A stretch of DNA of 64,000 nt from Leucobacter luti. GTDB lineage: Bacteria; Actinomycetota; Actinomycetes; Actinomycetales; Microbacteriaceae. A program made the translations under genes and the position numbers. Shown piece after piece: positions 17,274 through 25,762 of this stretch. The notes below the pieces were generated by a model. That model saw nothing but the letters and a program-made list of their open reading frames with translations, was not told the DNA's origin and searched no databases. The stretch spans positions 248,697-312,696 of the forward strand of contig NZ_SHKI01000003.1 of the NCBI RefSeq assembly GCF_004217175.1. Direction: 5' to 3'. The first letter of the stretch is position 1, and the number at the start of each line of letters is the position of its first letter.

Positions 17274-18293
17274 CTAAGACACGTCAGGAACAAACGTCGC
17301 AGTGAAGTCGACGTTCGTAGCCCAATCCGCTGCCGGCCCCTGCGCCGCCGTCCCGGCATCACGTCGCGCCCGGGGATAGAACTTCTGCAGGGTTCCACGC
17401 ATCGACCCGGGAACCGGCATCGTGTACGCAACCCGAATCGGGCCAGGCCGGTCCGCCGCCCACTCCGTGTGCTGCGACTCCTGATGATCAGGGTGAGCGT
17501 TCGCCCCCAACTGGAACCAGAACCGCCCCCGAGCCGGCGAACCGTCCACATGCTTGTAGCCAGAAACCGTCATGATCACTTTCACCAACCGCGCATCGTC
17601 AGGAATATCGACCGACAACACCCCGGCAGTCTCCGCGAAATGCGGCCACGTCTCCGCAGTTGGCGACTCAATCAGTTCCGGCGTGGTCACCCCAGTGGCC
17701 TGGTACGCACGAACCTCGGTCGTTTCGATCGCCCGCTGCAGCTTGCGCAGATCACGAATCATCGCGTTCGTGACCGTCGCTGTCGACGCCGGATACGTGA
17801 TCAACGCCAACGCATACCCAGTGACGTTCACCAACGCCGGCACATCATCAATCGTGCGTGCAGCCGCCGGCACATTCTGAACAACCGACAGCTTCACCGA
17901 CTGCCCCACCGGCCACTCCTCCACCGGAGTGTAGAACTTCGGAAGCCCCGGATCCAGGATCTCAAGAAACACCATGTCATGCCGCCCACCAGACGGCACA
18001 GACGACCCAGTGCCCGGGATCCCATCCCCGCCATCCCCCAAATAGTTCTGCGCCGTCACCAACGGAAACCCATACGTCTCCCGCTCAGCACCAGGAGCTC
18101 GCGACTGAATCAGAGCGTCCCCCACCGCGATCTTCACCCCCGGCCCCGGAGTGTCCATCTGCGTGATCTTCAAATCACCCGACCGCACCACACCAGACCC
18201 AGGCCCCGCATCCCGCTGCGTGTTCCGCCGCAACTCAGACCCCGGAATAACTGTCCCGTCAATGTACGAAGCTTGCCCAAAATCGACCATCAC
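17274..18293 (-). CDS. Minor tail protein (339 aa)
   Basis: The protein is mostly beta-strand in character with Gly/Pro-rich loops. It begins with a conserved-looking FGQASYIDGTVIPGSELRRNTQRD stretch and has a C-terminal domain (from about residue 220) that looks like a jelly-roll. Its place between the Dit-like protein and the hub suggests a tail-tip structural component. I can assign no enzymatic activity. Confidence 0.55.
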   Translation of the reverse strand: MMVDFGQASYIDGTVIPGSELRRNTQRDAGPGSGVVRSGDLKITQMDTPGPGVKIAVGDALIQSRAPGAERETYGFPLVTAQNYLGDGGDGIPGTGSSVPSGGRHDMVFLEILDPGLPKFYTPVEEWPVGQSVKLSVVQNVPAAARTIDDVPALVNVTGYALALITYPASTATVTNAMIRDLRKLQRAIETTEVRAYQATGVTTPELIESPTAETWPHFAETAGVLSVDIPDDARLVKVIMTVSGYKHVDGSPARGRFWFQLGANAHPDHQESQHTEWAADRPGPIRVAYTMPVPGSMRGTLQKFYPRARRDAGTAAQGPAADWATNVDFTATFVPDVS

Positions 18294-18299
18294 ACACCC

Positions 18300-19178
18300 C
18301 TAAAAACTCGTGAACGCCGGAGCAACCCGAACATCCAAAGACGAAGAACCCGTAGGGTCATAGCCGCCGAAAAACACTTGATACGAGCCAGGCCGCAACG
18401 CCATATCCGACAACCGCGACCCCGCCGGCGACAACGCACCCGGGAACGCCGCCCCGTCACGCTTCACCCACCCATCACTCGTGTTCACCGTGAGGGTCTG
18501 GTCATAAGCAAGCTGCCCGGTAAACACCAGGCGCCCCACACCCACAACCTCGATAAACGGGTCACGGATCGGCCCATGCAGCTCGAACACCGGCCACGCC
18601 GCCACATCACCACCAACAGTGACCATGTACGACGACTCCCCGCTGCCACCGCCCAGAACGAACGGCACCTCCGCCGAGATCGGCAACCCACCCGTGAACA
18701 CCGGCACAAACCGGATCGTGGTGGCCTCCTCAGCCCCGTACCAGTGGTCATCGGTGGCGTCGAACACCAGCACGGGTTCATCCGTGCCGTCCCACAGTCC
18801 GGAATCATCCGGCATGAAATCTCGGGGCCGGCCGCGCGCGACACGATCACCGACCCGCAGCTCCGCCACCGCCCCAGACTGAGACCGCAACGAATCCGCA
18901 GACCACACCGCCGCCAACGCTCGCACCAGCGAACGCACATCAGCTTCACGCTCCGCACGCGTCCCGCCCTCACCAAGCACAGCAAGACTGAGCTCGTGGG
19001 ACGGTCCCGCTTTGTAGTCTCGGCCCATCTGCCGGCCATCACGCCGTACCCGGTCCCGGTCCGAAGTCCGGTAGCCCGCGGTGCCGCGTTTGAAGTTCGT
19101 AATCGCGTAGGGGGTGCCCTCCCCGAACTGGAAAGACACCCCCGCGTAGGTCAAAGACCCACAACTCAGATCAGTCAT
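18300..19178 (-). CDS. Distal tail (Dit-like) protein
   Basis: The 292-residue protein directly follows the tape measure gene, the usual place of the distal tail protein that forms the tube-to-tip adaptor ring. The N-terminal part (FGEGTPYAITNFKRGTAGYRTSD) and the later segment (WPVFELHGPIRDPFIE, then a LAYDQTLTVNT strand) resemble the two beta-sandwich domains of actinophage Dit-type proteins. Family assignment rests on position and strand pattern. Confidence 0.6.
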   Translation of the reverse strand: MTDLSCGSLTYAGVSFQFGEGTPYAITNFKRGTAGYRTSDRDRVRRDGRQMGRDYKAGPSHELSLAVLGEGGTRAEREADVRSLVRALAAVWSADSLRSQSGAVAELRVGDRVARGRPRDFMPDDSGLWDGTDEPVLVFDATDDHWYGAEEATTIRFVPVFTGGLPISAEVPFVLGGGSGESSYMVTVGGDVAAWPVFELHGPIRDPFIEVVGVGRLVFTGQLAYDQTLTVNTSDGWVKRDGAAFPGALSPAGSRLSDMALRPGSYQVFFGGYDPTGSSSLDVRVAPAFTSF

Positions 19179-19187
19179 GAACGCTCC

Positions 19188-22100
19188 TTACACATACGCG
19201 GCGAACCGCCCAGCGGCAGCCTGATCTTCGAAGCCGCGATCCACCGCAGCATCAGCACGGTCATCCATCCACCCCTCGAACTGGCGATCCCCGATGAACA
19301 CCGTCACCGGGCCCCGGGAACCATCACGATCCGCAGCGATCGCGTCCCATTGCGAATCAGTCAGGATGTGCTCCGGCCGGCCAGTCTTGTTCTCCACCAG
19401 CGACACACCAGGCTGCAACCAGCCCCCGTTGTCGTAGAGCGTGGTCCCCGCGTCCGTGCCGATCTTCGGCATGAACACATCGATCGCGGTCTTCGCGGCT
19501 TCCTTCGCGAGCCCCGCCGCAGCATCAACCCACATGCCACCCTCGGGGAACGCGCCCTTCACCTGCGACGCCGCCCAATCGATCAGCCCATCCAGCAAGC
19601 CCCCGCTATCTCCGAGGTCCTTCCCGAACAAGCCCATGTACGGGGCAGGGTTCACATGGTTGCCGTAGTTCCCCGCACCACCACCGGGCGCGTGAACCAT
19701 GTAATGCAGGTGCGGGCCGGTCGACATGCCAGTCGAACCGACATACCCAACCCGCTGCCCAGCCTTCACCGGGGTACCCGCCTGCGTTGCGAACCGCGAC
19801 AAGTGCGAATACCTCGTACCCAGCCCATTCGTGTGCTGGATATACACCTCGTTGCCGCCCATGTTCACACTGCCGGCAAGCCCAACAACACCATCACCCG
19901 CCGCGAAGACAGGCGTACCCATCGGCGCGGCAAGATCGATACCGTTGTGGCCCGCGTTGCCCCACGGCTGCGACACCGAATATGAGCCAGCAGGGAGCGG
20001 GTTCACCAGGCCGCCCTTGCGGTAGCCCGGGATCTCTCCGTACCGGTTCATGTGCTCGAGCACACCCGGATGATTCCGCATGATCTTCGACGTTGACTCG
20101 GCACGCGTCACGAACTCGCGTCCGTGCACGATACCCGCCGCGGTATCCACACCCACATCGCCGGTGTACCCACCAACACGGAACCCCTTGGGCAGTTTCA
20201 CCTTCGGGATGTTCACGCCGGGGATCATGTTGATCGTGTCGATCAGGCCGTTGATGACCGTCTCAACGACGAACTTCACCGGCTTCTTCGCGAGATCCTG
20301 GATACCCTTCCAAGCCGTCCCGATCGCGTCACGAGCTGCCTCGAACGCTTTCTTCGGATCCGACGTTATGACCCGAACCATCGTGTCAATGACGCCCTTC
20401 ACGGTGTTCCATACGTTCGAAATCACCGCGGAGACCGCATCCCACGCCGGCTTGATGTACTGCTCGTACATCATCCGTGTTCCGAGGCCCAGGAGCTCCC
20501 ATTTCTCCCGGATCCAGTCCACAACCGGGGAGATGACGTTCACCCAAATCCAGTTCAGGGCATCGCCGATCGCTTGGAATGCGGGCTGGATGTACGTCAC
20601 CCACATGTACTGGGTCGCGAGGCCAAGCAGTTCCCACTTTTCCTTGATCCAATTCACGACCGGAGAAATGACGTTTGCCCACAGCCACTTAAAGCCTGAG
20701 CCGATCAGGTTCACGATTGGCTTGATGAAGGTGAGATAGACGCCTTGGATAACTCCACCGACGATTGCAATGCCAAGCCGGATCGCGGTGAACACCGGCG
20801 AGAGGATGGTTTCCCAGAGCCATTTGAATGCCTGACCAAACCAATCCACGACCGGTTTGATAACCGCCCACACGTTCTGAAACGCCTGGCCAAGCCAGGG
20901 AACAGCGTTGGTGACCGCAGTGGTAATGATCCCAACGACCCAAGTGAGCGCCTCAGCCAAGAAGCCAATGACCGGCGTAAGTAGATCGGCGATAAGGGCG
21001 ATCAGGGGAGTCAGGGCATTTGCCAGGATCACAATGATTGGCGAGAGAGCGTTCATGATCGGGGCGAGTGCCCCGACAAGAACGTTCACCAATGGAAGCA
21101 CCGGCTTGAGAAGAGTCAGTACAGCGTCAGCCACAACGCCGAAAAGCTGCGCGAGAACCGGAAGCAGGTTCCCGAGCGCCCCGGCAAAGATCTCCACGAG
21201 TTGCAATAGGGGCGGCATGAGCGCAGGAAGCACCTTCGCGAGCGCACCACCAATGACCCCTGCTACCTGTTGAAGCGCATCACTCACGACTGGCAGTACT
21301 GGCGCAAGTGCTTCGAAAATCAGGCCGAGTGGCGTGAACATTGAGAAGTCGACGCCGTTATTCAGTGAGGTGATCAGCCACTCAATCGCCGGGGCAAGGA
21401 ACTTCCCGATCTTTTCGCCAACGGATGCCGCTATTGTTTCGAGCGGCCCCAGCGCGTTCGTTGTAGCCTGCAATACGGGAGCCAGCGAGGACCAAACGCC
21501 GCCAAGCGCGCCAGCCCCAATCCGTCCGAGCGAAGACATGAAGTTCGCCCACGACCCGGAGACAGTGTTCCCCATCTCGCTCGCAACGGTGCCCGCCGCA
21601 GTGGTCATCGCAGTTTCGAAGTCCTTGAACCCGATCTTGCCTGCCGAGGCCATCTTGAAGACTTCGTCTGTAGTGACACCCATCTGGGTTGCCAAAGCCT
21701 GATAAATCGGCAGGCCGCGGTCCGCTACTTGCTGCAGCGAGTCATTCTGAGCTTTCCCGAGCGAGGCGACCTTGTTATAGATCGAACCCATCTCATCCAT
21801 GCCAGAACCCGACGCCGCCGCTGAGTTCGCAACCGACTTGAGTACGCCTTCAAGCTCTTTGCCTGGTTTGATGCCTGCGGCAACAGCCCCGGCCGCTGTG
21901 GTCGCTGCCGAATCGAGCCCGAACGCTGTGCCTTTAACTGAGGCCAGCGCGTTTGCCATGATCTTGTCGACTTCGGAAGCAGAGTTTCCCAGGCCTCGCA
22001 GCTTCGCCGTGGCCTGGTCAATGCTGTTCAGCCGCGAGAAGCCCTTTACTAACGAGGCTCCGATACCCGCTGCAAGCACGCCACCCACTGCCGCAGCGGA

Positions 22101-22277
22101 GTACTTGAGGGACTTCTTAATGCCGTCAGCAAGACGGCTCCCCATCTGCCCGCCAATGCTGGACATATCGACACCACCGAGGTACTTCCGCACATCGTTC
22201 TTGACGCCTGGCATCGCGATCTGAAGGGTCACATAGGCGCTAGCGATTTCGGCACCAGTTTTTGCAGCCATTGCCAC
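19188..22277 (-). CDS. Tape measure protein with M23 peptidase domain
   Basis: The 1029-residue protein is the longest in the phage. It has an N-terminal helical region, central hydrophobic membrane-like segments (about 300-480, LPVVSDALQQVAGVIGGAL and similar), and repeats of a W-x-x-V-I/WIKEKWELLGLATQYMW type around 530-620. A zinc metallopeptidase M23 domain (about 765-870) has GHNGIDLAAP and GPHLHYM metal-ligand motifs. It ends with an LVENKTGRPEHILTDSQW motif. It sets tail length (roughly 150 nm by the usual length rule) and may cut peptidoglycan during DNA entry. Confidence 0.9.
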   Translation of the reverse strand: MAMAAKTGAEIASAYVTLQIAMPGVKNDVRKYLGGVDMSSIGGQMGSRLADGIKKSLKYSAAAVGGVLAAGIGASLVKGFSRLNSIDQATAKLRGLGNSASEVDKIMANALASVKGTAFGLDSAATTAAGAVAAGIKPGKELEGVLKSVANSAAASGSGMDEMGSIYNKVASLGKAQNDSLQQVADRGLPIYQALATQMGVTTDEVFKMASAGKIGFKDFETAMTTAAGTVASEMGNTVSGSWANFMSSLGRIGAGALGGVWSSLAPVLQATTNALGPLETIAASVGEKIGKFLAPAIEWLITSLNNGVDFSMFTPLGLIFEALAPVLPVVSDALQQVAGVIGGALAKVLPALMPPLLQLVEIFAGALGNLLPVLAQLFGVVADAVLTLLKPVLPLVNVLVGALAPIMNALSPIIVILANALTPLIALIADLLTPVIGFLAEALTWVVGIITTAVTNAVPWLGQAFQNVWAVIKPVVDWFGQAFKWLWETILSPVFTAIRLGIAIVGGVIQGVYLTFIKPIVNLIGSGFKWLWANVISPVVNWIKEKWELLGLATQYMWVTYIQPAFQAIGDALNWIWVNVISPVVDWIREKWELLGLGTRMMYEQYIKPAWDAVSAVISNVWNTVKGVIDTMVRVITSDPKKAFEAARDAIGTAWKGIQDLAKKPVKFVVETVINGLIDTINMIPGVNIPKVKLPKGFRVGGYTGDVGVDTAAGIVHGREFVTRAESTSKIMRNHPGVLEHMNRYGEIPGYRKGGLVNPLPAGSYSVSQPWGNAGHNGIDLAAPMGTPVFAAGDGVVGLAGSVNMGGNEVYIQHTNGLGTRYSHLSRFATQAGTPVKAGQRVGYVGSTGMSTGPHLHYMVHAPGGGAGNYGNHVNPAPYMGLFGKDLGDSGGLLDGLIDWAASQVKGAFPEGGMWVDAAAGLAKEAAKTAIDVFMPKIGTDAGTTLYDNGGWLQPGVSLVENKTGRPEHILTDSQWDAIAADRDGSRGPVTVFIGDRQFEGWMDDRADAAVDRGFEDQAAAGRFAAYV

Positions 22278-22292
22278 CTCCGGGAACGCAAA

Positions 22293-22320
22293 ACGCCCCC
22301 GCAGTAACCCGCGAGGGCGT
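22293..22320. terminator. Hairpin upstream of the tape measure gene
   Basis: The stem ACGCCCCCGC/GCGAGGGCGT (one mismatch) lies between the tape measure start and the plus-strand TM2 gene. It may insulate the two units. Confidence 0.45.
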
Positions 22321-22349
22321 CTATCTGTATGAAATTAGATTTGGCGCGG

Positions 22350-22355
22350 TATGAT
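22350..22355 (+). promoter_or_regulatory. Leaderless -10 box of the TM2 gene
   Basis: TATGAT, a near-consensus -10 box, stands 6 nt before the ATG at 22362. No ribosome-binding site is present. Confidence 0.5.
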
Positions 22356-22361
22356 CCCGCT

Positions 22362-22595
22362 ATGACTCAAAACGTTGCTCTTCCGCCAAAAGAAACCGGC
22401 ATCGCAATTGGTTTGACGCTGCTAGGTTTCGTGCTCGTGGCGGGGATGCAGCACTTCTATATGGGCAAGATCGGCCGCGGTATCCTGTGGTTCCTCACAG
22501 GAGGGCTCTTCTTCGTGGGCACGATCGTTGATCTATTCACGATGTCCCAGCAGGTAAAAAACGTGAACGCGCGACGCGCAGTAGGTATCTCTTAG
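22362..22595 (+). CDS. TM2-domain membrane protein (moron)
   Basis: The 77-residue product has two transmembrane helices (GIAIGLTLLGFVLVAGMQHFYM and ILWFLTGGLFFVGTIVDLF) joined by a short GKIGRG loop: the TM2 domain layout with HFYMGKIGRGILW and a terminal D-x-F pattern. The start at 22362 is preferred over 22329 because the TM2 domain follows directly and a -10 box lies 6 nt before it. It points against the tail genes. Its stop overlaps the remnant of a duplicated neck gene. Lysogen expression and a membrane role such as exclusion are inferred. Confidence 0.7.
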   Translation: MTQNVALPPKETGIAIGLTLLGFVLVAGMQHFYMGKIGRGILWFLTGGLFFVGTIVDLFTMSQQVKNVNARRAVGIS

Positions 22596-22720
22596 TCGCT
22601 AAGCACAGCGCGAAGAAGGGCGAGCCGGTCAGTATCAGAGACAGTCTCGCCGGGCCGCGGTTCCACGAATGCGCGCGCCGTGTAGTAGGCATCGCCAGAG
22701 GTCAGGGTCCAGTTTGCAGA
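22592..22720 (-). pseudogene. 3' remnant of a duplicated neck-protein gene
   Basis: Read on the minus strand this segment encodes YYTARAFVEPRPGETVSDTD and RLALLRAVLSD before a TAA stop. It matches the C-terminus of the intact gene at 23950-24198 (YTARAFVEPLPGEAVSDADR). 29 bp (22657-22685) are identical to 24021-24049. It has no start and is cut by the terminator at 22723. Confidence 0.75.
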
Positions 22721-22722
22721 CG

Positions 22723-22756
22723 CAAGAAAGCCCCGGTCAATGCCGGGGCTTTCTTG
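22723..22756. terminator. Perfect 14-bp bidirectional terminator
   Basis: CAAGAAAGCCCCGG pairs perfectly with CCGGGGCTTTCTTG around a 6-nt loop, with T-rich arms in both directions. It ends the minus-strand moron unit at 22777-23775. Confidence 0.85.
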
Positions 22757-22776
22757 ACGCATCTCGAGATGCGTCG

Positions 22777-23532
22777 CTAGCTAAACTTGGCCCACGAAAA
22801 CGCAATTTCATTCTTGGCGTGATTTAGGTTTCGAGTTCCAATCGAATTTGCGAAACTAATGTCGTTAACAGCAACGTCTATCGGAACCAAAGCCGCCATA
22901 ACGTCAAGCGCCTGCTCCACACCGAAGTCCTCATCGGGAGGGACCGTAAAAGCGACAACGCATTCCTCGGCTTCTCCAGAGTCATCAACATAGAACTCGA
23001 TGGCTATCGAGATTGATGCCTTGAGGGCGGTGTCAGCGTCTTCATCAGTCGAGAAACTGATCGAACGTCCGATCTCTTGGCGCGGGCTTAGGCGAGCCTC
23101 TTCGTAGAGTTCGCGGCCCAGCTCCGTAAGCGCATCAATGAACTCCGCAGAACTCACAGACTCAAGCTTTACTGCGTCCCCTTCCGTGGGCATGAGTTCG
23201 CCACGGGTGTCCAAATCTTCAAAGTACTTGTAAGCATCGTCACGTGCCCCCTTTGAATGCTTAGGGGAGTACGCCAAGAGCCAGCAAACATCGTTCTCCA
23301 AGTCATGAACAGTCAACGCGCGTCCTCGCCCAACGTGAAGAGTCTTCACGTTGGGATACGCGTTCACGTTGAGCATGTTCTCGCCCTCGCCGGGAGAGCC
23401 ACACCTCTTGTTAAAAAAGGTTCGCAGTCCAACATGCAGGGACCCTAAAAAACGAGCATCTCGGTTCGCGTGCGCTGCGTCAAGTCCAAAGTCGTCGACA
23501 AGACAGCGTTCAGTTACGCGAAACCTTGTCAA
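22777..23532 (-). CDS. Hypothetical moron protein of lower GC
   Basis: The frame begins at a TTG codon at 23532 (251 aa) without a ribosome-binding site; an internal ATG at 23376 has GGAGAGGGCGAG ahead of it and would give about 199 residues. The protein is acidic with mixed helix and strand (SIAIEFYVDDSGEAEECVVAFTV). I recognise no family. Base composition is clearly lower in GC than the flanking tail genes, suggesting recent transfer. It sits behind the leaderless gene at 23548, between two copies of a neck-gene end. Confidence 0.55.
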   Translation of the reverse strand: MTRFRVTERCLVDDFGLDAAHANRDARFLGSLHVGLRTFFNKRCGSPGEGENMLNVNAYPNVKTLHVGRGRALTVHDLENDVCWLLAYSPKHSKGARDDAYKYFEDLDTRGELMPTEGDAVKLESVSSAEFIDALTELGRELYEEARLSPRQEIGRSISFSTDEDADTALKASISIAIEFYVDDSGEAEECVVAFTVPPDEDFGVEQALDVMAALVPIDVAVNDISFANSIGTRNLNHAKNEIAFSWAKFS

Positions 23533-23547
23533 TGGAGCGGCTCGTAG

Positions 23548-23775
23548 CTAGCGTGAAGCGAGTCGGTCTGCGGTTGCTCGCGCGCGCGCTTTAGCGTCAG
23601 CCGTCTGCTTTTCCTGCCGTTCGACTGAAGTCATTGCCCGACGCTGCTCGATCGCTTCGCGGACCGCTTCAATGCCCATTGCCCGGACCTTCTCAGCGGT
23701 CCCGTTGCTACGCTCCATACCCGAAGCGCTGACGCGCAGAATAGCGGGGGATGAGTTTCGCGTTGCGGTGAGCAT
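23548..23775 (-). CDS. Small basic hypothetical protein (75 aa), probably leaderless
   Basis: The product has a short Ser-rich N-terminus and then one long charged helix rich in Arg, Ala, Glu and Gln (VREAIEQRRAMTSVERQEKQ), suggesting a small DNA- or protein-binding helix. TAGTGT stands 6 nt before the ATG. The following gene (start 23532 or 23376) may be its partner; the size ratio would allow a toxin-antitoxin or immunity pair, but no family resemblance supports this. Confidence 0.45.
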   Translation of the reverse strand: MLTATRNSSPAILRVSASGMERSNGTAEKVRAMGIEAVREAIEQRRAMTSVERQEKQTADAKARARATADRLASR

Positions 23776-23781
23776 GTCTCG

Positions 23782-23787
23782 ACACTA
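23782..23787 (-). promoter_or_regulatory. Leaderless -10 box of the moron operon
   Basis: TAGTGT on the minus strand is 6 nt upstream of the ATG at 23775. Confidence 0.4.
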
Positions 23788-23949
23788 CTACACGATGTTG
23801 TGAAACCGGCGTGTCGTCCGGGAAATGTAGGTAGCCTAACCCGTTAGCCAACATCTGACCTCTATTCAATGCATCTATCACATACATCGGTCATCGGGCA
23901 ACCATAACTGATCGGCACACGACGGGTAGACCTGCTCCGGGCGGGGCGC

Positions 23950-24198
23950 TCAGCCACTAGCTCCGCCAAGCGCTCGGAGCAACGCAAGCCTGTCAGCATC
24001 AGAGACAGCCTCGCCAGGCAGCGGTTCCACGAATGCGCGCGCCGTGTAGCGGTGCGGGGATGGCGTGACCCGAAACTTGCCACCAGCTCTCGCCGCCATC
24101 CGCGCACCCTCCGCGTTCACTTTCGATTGGACGGGGGCGGACCGCATGAGCTTGTTCAAACCCTGAAGCTTCAGCTTCACCCGAACATCTTTACCCAT
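23950..24198 (-). CDS. Neck-type (short HK97 gp10-like) protein
   Basis: The 82-residue protein has the pattern of small actinophage neck proteins: a short beta strand (VRVKLKLQGLNKLMRSAPVQ), a helix (VNAEGARMAARAGGKF) and a conserved PHRYTARAFVEP segment. In many phages this gene lies between head closure and tail terminator; here it follows the chaperone gene. Its 3' half is partly duplicated at 22592-22720. It starts 13 bp after the chaperone T frame ends. Confidence 0.5.
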   Translation of the reverse strand: MGKDVRVKLKLQGLNKLMRSAPVQSKVNAEGARMAARAGGKFRVTPSPHRYTARAFVEPLPGEAVSDADRLALLRALGGASG

Positions 24199-24210
24199 AC
24201 AGGCCGCCCC

Positions 24211-24866
24211 TCATCGTCCACGCGCCCGGTAGCGCCTAGCCTTCGCCAACGCTTGTTCCCGTTTACGTTCCGCGTCCCGCACACCATCAGGCATCGGGCG
24301 CGGCTTGATTTTCTTCTTCGAGTTCACCTGAGCCAGAATGTGGGACAACTCCCACAAGCTCGCCGTTTCAGCGGTGACCGCGAGTTCCCCACCGAACCAC
24401 TCCCCCACAGCACCTCCGCGAGGGAGATACGCTGCAGCGTTCGCGACCGCCCGAACCGATCGCGCTTCTGACCACAAGTCGTCAAGATCGATCCCATAGA
24501 AACGGATCAGGTCAGCTTCAAGTCGGTCCGGGCATTCGCGGAGCAGACCGGCGAGGGTCGCTAGTTTTTTGCGCCCGCAGCCTCCAGCGCCTTGCCAAGG
24601 AACTCGGCCACCTTCTCCATGTCGTCGGTGCCGAACCCGTCCTCGATCGCGTCCAGCAGGCGGTCGTAACCGTCATCACCGATGAGGCGTTCGATAGCGG
24701 CAGCGATCGCGTTCTTCTCCAGCAGGCGAAGGAGACGCGCAGACGATGCGGCGCCCACCGGAACCTCGAACTCGGCGCCTGCGTACTTCACCTTCACGGT
24801 CGCAGTGTTCGCGGGCTTATGGTCTGCGGGCTTCTTTGCACTCTTGGTACGGGTGGTTTCAGTCAT
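24211..24866 (-). CDS. Tail assembly chaperone G-T fusion (-1 frameshift product)
   Basis: The upstream frame (24561-24866) ends GAKN-stop. Its last two sense codons form the A AAA AAC slippery heptamer (24564-24570). A one-base backward slip reads on as LATLAGLLRECPDRLEADLI and continues open to 24211, giving a protein of about 217 residues. The extension includes a WELSHILAQVN segment and a basic tail (KREQALAKARRYRARGR) typical of tail chaperone T domains. The chaperone pair loads onto the tape measure protein during tail assembly. The frame has no convincing independent start. Confidence 0.85.
24561..24866 (-). CDS. Tail assembly chaperone G
   Basis: The unshifted product is 101 residues, with a disordered Lys/Thr-rich start and a helical domain (SSARLLRLLEKNAIAAAIERL). 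Position between the major tail protein and the tape measure gene, together with the overlapping shifted frame, identifies it as the G component. Most ribosomes would stop at TAG (24561-24563), making G in excess over G-T. Confidence 0.8.
   Translation of the reverse strand: MTETTRTKSAKKPADHKPANTATVKVKYAGAEFEVPVGAASSARLLRLLEKNAIAAAIERLIGDDGYDRLLDAIEDGFGTDDMEKVAEFLGKALEAAGAKN
24564..24570 (-). promoter_or_regulatory. Programmed -1 ribosomal frameshift site (A AAA AAC)
   Basis: The heptamer is in the correct register (gcA AAA AAC TAG) immediately before the stop codon of frame G, the canonical slippery-site arrangement of siphovirus tail chaperones. Confidence 0.88.
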
Positions 24867-24951
24867 GGTGACTCCATTTCGTTGAAAGTATGGGTGTGAC
24901 TCAGAGGAAGAACCTGGGGCGCGGAGTCACCACGCGCCCCAGGCGGTCTAG

Positions 24952-25512
24952 CTAGGCGTCTTCCGTGTACGCCGGAGCGTTCGTCAGGATGTACGCCTCA
25001 CCAACGATCTCCGCGGTGAACTCGTACACCGTCATGTCGTCGTTCTTGTGCGAGATGGTTCCGCGCTCGGTGATCTGGATGAGCTCGCAGCAGAGGAACT
25101 TCACCACGTCACCGTCAACGAACTTGAACACCGCGGAACGCTCGACCGTGCCGATGCCCTCGGGCAGGTCGACCTTCGCTACCGCAGTTGCGCCAGAACC
25201 GGTGACAACCGGTGCACCATGATCGAAGTACAGCTCCGTCACGCCCGGCGTCTCCTCGAGACACTGGAACTTGATCGTCTTCTCCGTCGAAGTCACCTTC
25301 ACCCGAAGCGTCGCACCGCCCTGCCAGCCCTTGAACTTCGCGGAGTCCGTCGTCACCTCGAAGTCGATGCCATCCTCCGACAGCCACCCGAGCGACTCGA
25401 ACGGTGTGATTGGATCCGTCAGCGTAGTGGGGAGCGTCGAACCCTTCGGCGCAAGGAACGTCTCTGATTCGAGATCCCCATAAACGCGCACATTCTCGCG
25501 ATTCTTCATCAC
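24952..25512 (-). CDS. Major tail (tube) protein
   Basis: The 186-residue, beta-rich, acidic protein fits the tail tube subunit: strands such as FEVTTDSAKFKGWQGGATLRV and TVYEFTAEIVGEAYIL, and the place just ahead of the chaperone genes. Hexameric rings of it stack around the tape measure to form the tail tube. It begins 4 nt before the end of the small upstream gene. Confidence 0.8.
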   Translation of the reverse strand: MMKNRENVRVYGDLESETFLAPKGSTLPTTLTDPITPFESLGWLSEDGIDFEVTTDSAKFKGWQGGATLRVKVTSTEKTIKFQCLEETPGVTELYFDHGAPVVTGSGATAVAKVDLPEGIGTVERSAVFKFVDGDVVKFLCCELIQITERGTISHKNDDMTVYEFTAEIVGEAYILTNAPAYTEDA

Positions 25513-25682
25513 TTACCTTCCTTCGCTGCCAGCGCGGCCGGCTTGTCCTGCTCGATGTGAGCGCGGACCTTGCCCTGACCAAGCAACACCCGCTTCTCCC
25601 CGCGAGTGACGTCGACCACGTCGCCGCCCTTGTATGTCTTGCCGTCCCTCACGAGACGATTTGCAACCACGACTTTCACCAC
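25509..25682 (-). CDS. Small beta-rich head-tail or tail protein (57 aa)
   Basis: GGGAGG precedes tandem GTG codons (25682 or 25679), giving a (M)VKVVVANRLVRDGKTYKGGD start. The pattern 'anRL...gk.Y..Gdvvdv' is common in small actinophage proteins near the neck genes. Its role is unknown. It overlaps the major tail gene by 4 nt. Confidence 0.55.
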   Translation of the reverse strand: MVKVVVANRLVRDGKTYKGGDVVDVTRGEKRVLLGQGKVRAHIEQDKPAALAAKEGK

Positions 25683-25740
25683 GGCCACACCTCCCTGAAA
25701 TAGGAAAGGCCCCGCCAAAAGGCAGGGCCAGAAACAGAAA

Positions 25741-25762
25741 AAGCCCCCAAGTTAGGGGGCTT
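25741..25762 (-). terminator. Intrinsic terminator inside the structural operon
   Basis: AAGCCCCC/GGGGGCTT forms an 8-bp stem followed by TTTT on the minus strand. It overlaps the stop codon of the tail terminator gene and precedes the tail tube genes, so it could reduce or time transcription entering the tail module. Confidence 0.65.
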
